The notes beneath the pieces are model-generated. The model did no database searches, was not told the DNA's origin, and worked only from the letters and a program-made list of their open reading frames with translations. Positions 56,028 to 64,000 of a stretch of DNA of 64,000 nucleotides are shown in pieces. The stretch comes from Ctena decussata (Eukaryota > Mollusca > Bivalvia > Lucinida > Lucinidae). A program made the translations under genes and the position numbers. Positions within the stretch are counted from its first letter, which is position 1. Each line of letters begins with the position of its first letter. The stretch lies in NCBI GenBank assembly GCA_963989385.1, contig OZ022515.1, forward strand, positions 10,448,803 through 10,512,802, written 5' to 3'.

Positions 56028-57900
56028 TTAGCTCACCTGAGCCATAGGCTCAGGGTGAGCTATTGTGATCACCCAGTGTCCGTCGTCCGTCGTGCGTCGT
56101 GCGTCGTCCGTCGTCCGTCGTGCGTCGTGCGTCGTGCGTCGTCAACAATTTGCTTTAAATGACATCTTCTCTGAAACCGCTTGGCCTAGGGCTTTGATAT
56201 TTGGCATGAAGCATTGCCTAGTGGTCCTCTACCAAGTTTGTTCAAATGGTGGCCCCAGGGTCCAAAATGGCCCTGGGGCAGGGGGTCTTGGGTTCGAAAC
56301 TAAAAAATACTTAAAAATCTTCTTCTCCAGAACCGCTTGGCTCAGATGCTTGAAATTTGGTATGAAGCATTGCCTAGTGGTCCTCTACCAAGTTTGTTCA
56401 AACGGTGGCCCCAGGGTCCAAAATGGCCCTGGGGCAGGGGGTCTTGGGTTCGAAACTAAAAAATACTTAAAAATCTTCTTCTCCAGAACCGCTTGGCTCA
56501 GATGCTTGAAATTTGGTATGTAACATTGCCTAGTGGTCCTCTACCAAGTTTGTTCAAATGGTGGCCCCAGGGTCCAAAATGGCCCTGGGGCAGGGTGTCT
56601 TGGGTTCGAAACTAAAAGATACTTAAAAATCTTCTCCAGAACTACTTGGCTCAGAGGCTTGAAATTTGGTATGAAGCATTGCCTAGTAGTCCTCTACCAA
56701 GTTTGTTCAAATGGTAGCCCCAGGGTCCAAAATGGCCCTTGGGCAGGGGGTCTTGGGTTCGAAACTAAAAAATACTTAAAAATCTTCTTCTCAAGTACTG
56801 CTTGGCTCAGAGGCTTGAAATTTGGTATGTAACATTGCCTAGTAGTCCTCTACCAAGTTTGTTCAAATGGTGGCCCCAGGGTCCAAAATGGCCCTGGGGC
56901 AGGGGGTCTTGGGTTCGAAACTAAAAGATACTTAAAAATCTTCTTCTCCAGAACTGCTTGGCTCAGATGCTTGAAATTTGGTATGAAGCATTGTCTAGTG
57001 GTCCTCTACCAAGTATATTCAAATGGTGGCCCCAGGTTCCAAAATGGCCCTGGGGCAGGGGATCTTGGGTTCGAAACTAAAAAATACTTAAAAATCTTCT
57101 TCTCCAGAACTGCTTGGCTCAGATGCTTGAAATTTGGTATGTAACATTGCCTAGTGGTCCTCTACCAAGTTTGTTTAAAAGGTGGCCCCAGGGTCCAAAT
57201 TGGCCCTGGGGCAGGGGATCTTGGGTTTCGGAACTAAAAAATACTTAAAAATCGTCTTCTCCAGAACTGCTTGGCTCAGATGCTTGAAATTTGGTATGTA
57301 GCATTGTCTAGTGGTCCTCTACCAAATTTGTTCAAATGGTGGCCCCCTGGTCCAAAATGGCCCTGGGGCAGGGGTCTTTGGTTCGAAACTAAAAAATACT
57401 TAAAAATCTTCTTCTCCAGAACTGCTTGGCTCAGATGATTGAAATTTGGTATGTTACATTGCCTAGTGGCTCTCTATCAAGTTTGTTCAAATGGTGGCCC
57501 CAGGGTCCAAAATGGCCCCGGGGCAGGGAGTCCCAGGTTTGAACCATAGAAATACATAGAAAAATATTAAAAAATCATCTACTTCAGAACTGCAAGGCTC
57601 AGATGCTTGAAATTTGGTATGTAGCTTTTCCTAGTAGTCTTTTACCAAGTTTGTTCAAATGATGACCCCAGGGTCTAATATGGCCCCACCCTAGGGGGTC
57701 CTGGGTTTGAACCATAGAAATACATAGAAAAATATTCAAAAATCTTCTTCTTCAGAACCACTTGGCTCAGATGCTTGAAATTTAGTATGTAGCATTGCCT
57801 AGTGGTCCTTTACCAAAATTATTCAAATGATGGCCACAGGGTCCAAAATGGCCCAGCCCCAGGGGGTCCAGGGTTTGAACCATAGCAACCAAAAATCTAA
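56028..57900. mobile_element. Hairpin-headed element (TAGCTCACCTGAGCC) with 156-bp array
   Basis: Head TAGCTCACCTGAGCC / GGCTCAGGGTGAGCTA, a (CGTCGTCCGT)n run, then about eleven units at a 156-bp period with GCTTGGCTCAGATGCTTGAA and GGTGGCCCCAGGGTCCAAAA. Long plus-strand frames here reflect 156 being divisible by 3. The last units are more diverged. Confidence 0.8.
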
Positions 57901-58056
57901 ATCCATTTTATACTACTGATCTAGATTTTAGGGATTCATTTAGATGGAAAAATCCTATATTTTTGTGGAATTTCTTAAGGCTGAATTAGATATTGGGGGT
58001 TATTCTAGAGATGGAAAAACACCATCTTGTAGTGGAATAAATATGGTAACAGGGTT

Positions 58057-58610
<554 letters not shown>

Positions 58611-58639
58611 TAGAATTGGATCAGGTAGGTCAAAGCAAA

Positions 58640-58880
58640 CATTGCAGATCCAGATTAGACTGCTCCTTAAGGAGCAGTCTGATCAGGGTTTACATTTGCT
58701 CCTGAAGGAGTAGTCTTTTCAGGATTTATATTGTTTTCCATTCAGTCTGCATATTTTCACTACACTAACCCATTCCATTCGGGATACCCCTTTAGGAATA
58801 TCTGGGCAAACAGTTTGGATCCAGGTCAGGCCCCACAAACGTGGGGCCTGATCTGAGATCCAAACTATTTGCTGCCTAGA
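58640..58880. repeat. Two short fold-backs
   Basis: GACTGCTCCTTAAGGAGCAGTC near 58660, and TTTGGATC-x-AGGTCAGGCCCCAC / GTGGGGCCTGATCT near 58815-58865. Confidence 0.65.
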
Positions 58881-59145
58881 CATCATTTCTACAAGAGTTG
58901 ATTAGACCAATTTTGTCAAAATATTCTTGATTATTGATGCAGACGACAATTTCAGCAGATGACAAAAAATAACCAGAATGCAATGGGTTAATGCATTGTA
59001 AAAAGTAGACCGAAATAGCCAGTGCAGACCCTTATGGTAAAAGCTACATGAGTAAACACTGTCAATTACAATTGCTTGATACAGTTCTGTAGATCAGAAT
59101 TTTGTGAGCAAACACTTTGAACGTACTTTAACATTCTTTATCAAA

Positions 59146-59290
59146 CCTTATTGCATAAAGATCGGTGTCACAGGCTATTAACGGGCATGTTTTTTACCGA
59201 ACACAAAACCATGCTTTAACAAGGCAATTCAAGTGCTCTAATGACTGTCTTTGCAAGTTGCAGGGCAATACTCGGTCAGTACAGAAGCAA
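59146..59290 (+). repeat. Dispersed repeat R2, plus orientation
   Basis: Blocks TTATTGCATAAA, CGGGCATGTTTT, ACACAAAACCATG, TGCAAGTTGCAGGGCAATAC occur in reverse complement and reverse order at 63170-63330. Confidence 0.6.
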
Positions 59291-59421
59291 GCGGCAAGTG
59301 CTATTGCAGGTACTTGGGTTGGGATTATCTAGTGTATTTAGTATTCCCTGCATACTGACTAATCTAGTTTGAAATTGATCTCATTTTGAACTTCCTTTGC
59401 ATTACAGATAACTAGAATCTA

Positions 59422-59558
59422 TCATTGGTGTCCAGTGAGGATAAGGAGATCCCAACCCTCGGATCTACCATTCAAGTGGGAAACTCGGCAGAGCCTAGTT
59501 GCCCACTTGAATGGTAGACCCAAGGGTTGGGATCCCTATACCAACTGAACACCAATGA
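59422..59558. repeat. 137-bp fold-back element
   Basis: Ends ATCATTGGTGT / ACACCAATGAT; inner arms TCTACCATTCAAGTGGG and CCCACTTGAATGGTAGA. Confidence 0.8.
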
Positions 59559-59930
59559 TTGATTATTTTTCCCACCTACCAATACTGAAAAGATTATTTG
59601 GTTGACTGTTTTCTTCTACCTTAAAACAAGCTATTTTGACTTCACTTAACTTAAAGAGTGACATCATAAATGGAACACGATCACCTCAGATAGGAAATCA
59701 ACTGGTACAGTAGCTGGTAAGCTAGAAGAACTTTATATGACAATTATCATGTAAAAATGAATTGCTCTAAATCCTGTCATTGAGTAAAGAAATTCGAAAG
59801 AATTCATGTGTAGCTTATCCCACATGGCTAGACATATGGAATAAGATTTGCTGTCGTCTTGAAAACACATTGATGACACTATCCTGTAAGCTGTGGTAGG
59901 AGAGAAATTCTTGTGGCTGACTTTGAGTGC

Positions 59931-60300
59931 TACCGTATTAATCCTATTAAACTCCGCAGGGCATTACATTTTCAAAAAGGGGGTGTTATTTAGAGCCATA
60001 ATTGTAGTAAATCAGCCACTGCCAAACTACCTGTAATAAACAGTATTAAGGTGATTAGGTATACTTTCAGTAGAAGTAACTCTACTATTTTTGCCTCCCT
60101 TCTCAATAGGGGTGGGGGTCAACTTTTAAAGGAAAGAATTTGCTCCTCTAGGAGCAAATTCTTTCCTTTAAGAGAAGACCCCATTCCAAAGAGCTACTTC
60201 ATCAAGAGAAACAAACAGGAATTCATGCAAGTAAATATATTATTTTCGGAAAAGAAGCAGTTTATTAGAGCAGGCATGTTTATTAGGGCTTATACAGTAT
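59931..60300. mobile_element. TIR element (TACCGTATTAATCC ends), copy 2
   Basis: Left end TACCGTATTAATCCTATTAA, right end decayed to TTAGGGCTTATACAGTA. The body aligns with 975-1343 (AATCAGCCA, ATAAACAGTATNAAGGTGA, AAAGAATTTGCTCCT). It ends 17 bp before exon 60318. Confidence 0.75.
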
Positions 60301-60317
60301 ATACATGTACATTACAG

Positions 60318-60628
60318 ATAGATGGTGAGAGACAAAGAGCCACAACTTATGATGGGCCGGATTTCACAGTGACACAGGATAGGACCAATGTCATTGTTAG
60401 ACATAAGCATTGCCCTCTCTTTACCAGTTTTAATGGTAAGCACACGGCACGAGTTGTGATTGGCAAGGAATTTGGTCCGACTGCTTTTGGGCTCTGTGGG
60501 GATTGTAATGAAGATAGAGCGAACGATTTACTAACCAGGAATGGTGAGGATGTCAGTGAAGAGAAGGACAGGTTTACCTTAGTTGGAAATAGTTTTTTGG
60601 AACCAATGCCAGATGAGACAGAAGAATC
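60318..60628 (+). CDS. Exon: second part of VWD domain
   Basis: The acceptor is ACATTACAG and the donor GTAAGT; it starts in phase 0 and ends with two bases over. It encodes 103 residues beginning IDGERQRATTYDGPDFTV, then NVIVRHKHCPLFTSFNGKH, the motif AFGLCGDCNEDRANDLLT, and NSFLEPMPDE. GLCGDCNEDRANDL is the canonical late VWD motif (GLCGNxNGDxxNDL). The CGDC pair occupies the position of the CGLC-type vicinal cysteines implicated in disulfide exchange and multimerisation in vWF; that function is knowledge of the family, not shown here. A TIR element ends 17 bp upstream. Confidence 0.93.
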
Positions 60629-60887
60629 GTAAGTACATGTATAACACATAAAGTCTTAAAAATGAAAGTACAGTCCAACCTCCCCTAACGGTCACCTCCC
60701 ATTGACGGTCACCTCTTAACAACGGTCACTTTCATTTCCCCCCGTTTAAGTTGCTATATTTTTCACCTCTGACAAGCTGTCACCTCGTTTTTCCAGTCAG
60801 CGGTCGCAATTTCAGACAAAAAACTGCCAGTTCTTTTATGGTGGAGTACAGTACTTTTTCCATTAAAGAGCGATATTTCACCTTTAC
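60629..60887. repeat. Intron with AACGGTCACCTC repeat fragment
   Basis: Starting near 60670, ACAGTCCAACCTCCCCTAAC is followed by ACGGTCACCTC repeated three times, a one-ended fragment of a dispersed repeat. Confidence 0.45.
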
Positions 60888-61088
60888 AGAGCTCTAGATA
60901 AGAGGGAGTATTTGATGATAATTAAGGATAATTTTTCTTATTTCTCATCGAAACCATATATTGTGACCCCTTATCTGAACCGTCTCGACGAGACGGTTCA
61001 GATGAGGGGTCACAATATATGTTTTTATTCAGAAATAATTGAAATTATCCCTAATTATCACCAAATACTCCCTCTTATCTAGAGCTCT
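60888..61088. repeat. Family H fold-back MITE, best-preserved copy
   Basis: 201-bp palindrome with ends AGAGCTCTAGATAAGAGGGA and TCCCTCTTATCTAGAGCTCT. Centre CTGAACCGTCTCGACGAGAC. Confidence 0.85.
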
Positions 61089-61249
61089 GCTTTTGTTACG
61101 TATCACCCAATAGAAATTATGTATATTCATGGTTTACATTTGCAGACATATAAATCATTGAATCTGTTGCTTGTCTGGTACTCTTAAAGTGTGCTACTAT
61201 GTACCAATAGCAAACACTTTCAGCAACGTAAAACCAGATGTCAACCAAT

Positions 61250-61512
61250 GACTAGTGATGTTATGATATTGGGTTTGCGACAGTATAAGGCAGAATATAC
61301 TGTCGCCAATGTTTGACGTTATCCAATCAGGGGTCGCATTATATACGTAAGTGCATTAGAATTTTTAATGCATACTGCTTTGAACCCAAACCAAGTGAAG
61401 GGACATTCTATATTCATGTTGGGTTTCCGACAGTCATGATAGTACTGTCACAAATTTTTAGCGTTATTCAATCAGACATTGCATTATATATTGGTAAGTG
61501 CATTAGAATTCA
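61250..61512. repeat. ~160-bp direct duplication
   Basis: TTGGGTTTNCGACAGT, ACTGTC(G/A)C and GTTAT-CCAATCAG, GCATTATATA, AAGTGCATTAGAATT occur twice (61268-61355 and 61419-61510). Confidence 0.6.
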
Positions 61513-61513
61513 C

Positions 61514-61713
61514 AGAGCTCTAGACAAGAGGGAGTATTTGGTGATGATTAGGGATAATTTTTTGTTAATTCTGGATAAAAACATATGTTGTGACCCCTCA
61601 TCTGAACCGTCTTGAGAAGACGGTTCAGATGAGGGGTCACAACATATGGTTTCAATGAGAAATAAAAAAATTATCCCTCAGTTATCATCAATACCCCTCT
61701 AATCTTGAGCTCT
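61514..61713. repeat. Family H fold-back MITE upstream of C8 exon
   Basis: 200-bp palindrome with ends AGAGCTCTAGACAAGAGGGA and CCCCTCTAATCTTGAGCTCT. It ends 25 bp before exon 61739. Confidence 0.85.
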
Positions 61714-61738
61714 GGTTCAATTCATGTTTTACTTTCAG

Positions 61739-62049
61739 GTGTCTGGTGCAGGAAGAAGTTGCCGAATGTCCTGCGGGAGTAATGGAGCAAATTGCCTCAA
61801 ATCAGCTTTGTGGCTATATAAAAGACGAGAATGGGCCATTTGGCGAGTACCTGGCACAGTTTACGGCCTCAGGACAAGCTGACCTTCCGGATAACTTTTT
61901 CAAAAGTTGCCAGTTTGATGTTTGCAGAAACTATGATGATGAGAATGAAAGAGTTCGGCAAGCCTGCGATAACCTGGAAGCCTTCCTAGAAGCAAGCTAC
62001 ACGAAGTTTATTGGGCCGATAAACTTCCGAACACCCCAGTTCTGTCCAA
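61739..62049 (+). CDS. Exon: complete C8 domain (unit 2)
   Basis: The acceptor is TACTTTCAG and the donor GTACGT. One leading base makes a serine with the preceding TC, then CLVQEEVAECPAGV follows and a full C8: QLCGYIKDENGPFGEYLAQF, FFKSCQFDVC, VRQACDNLEAFLEAS and ending FRTPQFCPS. Here C8 occupies a single exon, unlike unit 1 where it is split by a 4.2-kb intron. As in unit 1, the Cys usually found after GPF is missing. A TIL exon should follow to the right of the window. A fold-back copy ends 25 bp before the acceptor. Confidence 0.92.
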
Positions 62050-62436
62050 GTACGTTGTTTCTTTAGTTCTGGGCCCATGGAATAAGAATAAGGATATCCG
62101 CTTGTTTCCCCTGTACCTACAAATCTTATCTCACCCATGTTATCTCACCCAGGACCATATAAAAATCATGAGCATTCAATGCATTGGTTGTATTCAATGC
62201 ATTGGTCACGATCTGTCTTCAAGTAAGTTGGCGTTTTAGATGATGATGTCACGAAGACGGCAAAAATGATGTCAGTTAATTCACGTGAGAGGTTTACAGA
62301 AAGAACTGAATGGCGGTCATCGAAAGCGGCACCTTCTTTCAAAATCAAATAGAAACCTATCAAGCACTAAAATTAAGCATTTTAACAAGTTCTAAAGTTA
62401 AAACAAAATATGGTGTGCAAGAGAAAGTATATTCAA

Positions 62437-62603
62437 TGGGTGTGAGGTGTGGATAGAAAAATCCGTCACTCGGGATCACTGTTCGGCATCACAAGGCAAA
62501 AATCCGTCACTCGGGATCACTGTTCGGCATCACGAGGCTTGCCTTGTGATGCCGAACAGTGATCCCGAGTGACGGATTTTTCTATCCACACCTCATACCC
62601 ATG
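62437..62603. repeat. Fold-back with a duplicated left arm
   Basis: Arms GTGAGGTGTGGATAGAAAAA and complement; the segment ATCCGTCACTCGGGATCACT plus GTTCGGCATCAC is present twice on the left and once on the right. Confidence 0.8.
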
Positions 62604-62703
62604 AAAGATACTTTTATTCTCACACATGGCACTTGTATCTGTCCAGCACTTGAATTTTTATGTCCTAGAATGCCAAATGGAAATGGTAGCATTTACAGGT
62701 TGT

Positions 62704-62850
62704 TTCATAATATAGGGATCAAACATGGTTTTTCATGCATGAACATTTGCAAGGTCCTGGGGGAGATGTTGAAAACCGAGGCCAAAGTCCAAGGTTTTCA
62801 ACATTTCCCGAGGAACCTTGCAAATGTTAAAGCATCGGAAAAAATGTTTG
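62704..62850. repeat. Fold-back element
   Basis: Arms AACATTTGCAAGGTCCTGGG and its imperfect complement; centre GGTTTTCAAC / GTTGAAAACC. Confidence 0.7.
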
Positions 62851-63169
62851 ATCGCTATTATTGCATAAATTCAACTACAATGCTATGAAAATAACGAAAA
62901 TGTTGGCGCACTATTTTTCTGCCTCATCGCCAGTACCTTTCTGATTCCTACACGCACCATGCATGTCTATAAAAATCCTCGCTTCAGGCCATGGTCAGCT
63001 ACCGTGAATTTTTGTGCAACCTTTAGCAGCATTTCACAAGTCATAATCATGTTCATCAAAGTTTTCACTTGATGCTGTCTGCACTTTCATTTTTACAATA
63101 TCTGAATTTGTATAACTCTTCCGTTAAATTCTTAAATGGATATCTTCAACTGCAGTCTTGCCGTTTGTT

Positions 63170-63330
63170 TCTGTATTGACAGAGTATTGCCCTGCAACTT
63201 GCATACAAAAAGTTGCTTAGGTGGTCATTATCGATGCATGAAAACCCATGTTAATACATGGTTTTGTGTTTGTTACAACATGCCGATTAATAGCGTGTGA
63301 CACCCATATTTATGCAATAATTTCCAATAC
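63170..63330 (-). repeat. Dispersed repeat R2, minus orientation
   Basis: GTATTGCCCTGCAACTTGCA, CATGGTTTTGTGTTTG, ACATGCCGATTAATAGC and TTTATGCAATAA match 59146-59290 inverted. Confidence 0.6.
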
Positions 63331-63402
63331 CATTGTACAACACAATATCCTCTTTTTAAAAGGCATAGATTGATGCATGCAAAATATCATTTTGAAGCAT
63401 TT

Positions 63403-63640
63403 GAGCCGCGACACGACAAAACCAACAATGTGGTTGTGCGTCCAACGCAGACTCAGATCAGCCTGGGCATCCGCCCAGTCTGATCAGAGTCTTCGCTGTC
63501 CGCATGGAGGTAGATTAGACCCTTAGCTACCCTTTAAGCACTTAATGAAGGGTCTGATTAAACTGGGCGAATACCCAGGCTGAGCTGAGTCTGCGCAGTG
63601 CATACAACCACATTGTTGGTTTTGTCGTGTCGCGGCTCAT
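63403..63640. repeat. Family A fold-back element, complete copy
   Basis: GAGCCGCGACACGACAAAAC and its complement at the right end; flanks ATTT on both sides could be a 4-bp duplication. Confidence 0.85.
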
Positions 63641-63899
63641 TTATATTTAAGTTTTTGATGGTAGGTCTTCCTGGAAGTAATTTTGTTTCCTATTAATTTA
63701 CGAGATGTCAAAAGATTTCTCACATTTTTTAAACAATGCCAGTCTAAGAAATTTTAGGTTTAAATTTTGTCTTAATTTCTGACTTTCAAACCATGGTTCT
63801 TGTATACAAAATCCATTCATTTATCTTCAGTTAGATAATTTTGTTCAGCTACATTCTTAGGTATTACAAAATACCTCCAGCTGATCATTGGCGTCAAAT

Positions 63900-64000
63900 G
63901 AGCCACAACAAGAGAAAACGAACTCAGTGGTTGTGCACCCAGCACAGATTCAGATCAGCCTAGGCATCTGCCCAGTCTGCTCAGACTCTTTGCTAAGTGC
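63900..64000. repeat. Family A fold-back element, cut by the window end
   Basis: GAGCCACAACAAGAGAAAAC followed by the left inner arm TCAGATCAGCCTAGGCATCT. Confidence 0.75.

Noticed and set aside
56065..56832. Plus-strand ORFs of 152 and 99 codons
   Set aside because: They are translations of the 156-bp tandem array, whose period is a multiple of three.
60051..60317. Upstream extension of the VWD exon to an ATG at 60051
   Set aside because: The region is a TIR element shared with 975-1343, and an acceptor with matching phase stands at 60318.

Overview
This is a window of invertebrate nuclear DNA, most likely from a bivalve mollusc. The inference rests on split genes with GT-AG introns, saturation with short fold-back elements, hairpin-headed tandem-core repeats with CCGT microsatellites (a style familiar from bivalve 'pearl'/Helentron-type elements), a tRNA-derived SINE with an (AATC)n tail, and a Ty3/gypsy retrotransposon. 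There is no operon structure and no prokaryotic signal.

Host gene. One plus-strand gene runs through the whole window and beyond both ends. I find nine internal exons (1362-1482, 5705-5876, 11190-11328, 21837-21909, 23166-23364, 44505-44621, 58327-58571, 60318-60628, 61739-62049). Their splice phases agree at all eight junctions and they encode about 562 residues in the order C8, TIL, VWC-like, two EGF-like modules, VWD, C8. This is the repeating extracellular architecture of zonadhesin / IgGFc-binding protein / mucin-like proteins. Its start and end lie outside the window.

Introns. 1-5.7 kb: fold-back elements and two nested hairpin-headed repeats. 5.9-11.2 kb: a large composite element with a 145-bp array, a fold-back family copy, a TIR element and a tRNA-derived SINE. 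11.3-21.8 kb: a 342-bp fold-back, a TIR element with tandem core, a 97-bp satellite, a 5'-truncated SINE, and three related MITEs. 23.4-44.5 kb (21 kb intron): two inverted ~1 kb repeat copies that bracket a 249-bp satellite and a 12.2-kb Ty3/gypsy retrotransposon. 44.6-58.3 kb: a 42-bp TATA-box-like minisatellite of about 65 units inside a TIR element, a three-level nest of transposons, and two more tandem-core elements. 58.6-64 kb: more fold-backs.

Retrotransposon. It lies at 28417-40612 on the minus strand, has 1793-bp LTRs differing by one base as far as I can see, a 4-bp target duplication, PBS and PPT. Its order is LTR, SGNH-hydrolase-like ORF, PNMA-type Gag, Pol (PR-RT-RNaseH-IN), LTR. 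The SGNH ORF upstream of gag is the strongest candidate for something undescribed. The gag-pol junction has a canonical slippery heptamer next to a stop and a predicted hairpin, and the CCHC knuckle sits in a third frame, pointing to a one-base lesion (or a second frameshift) in Gag.
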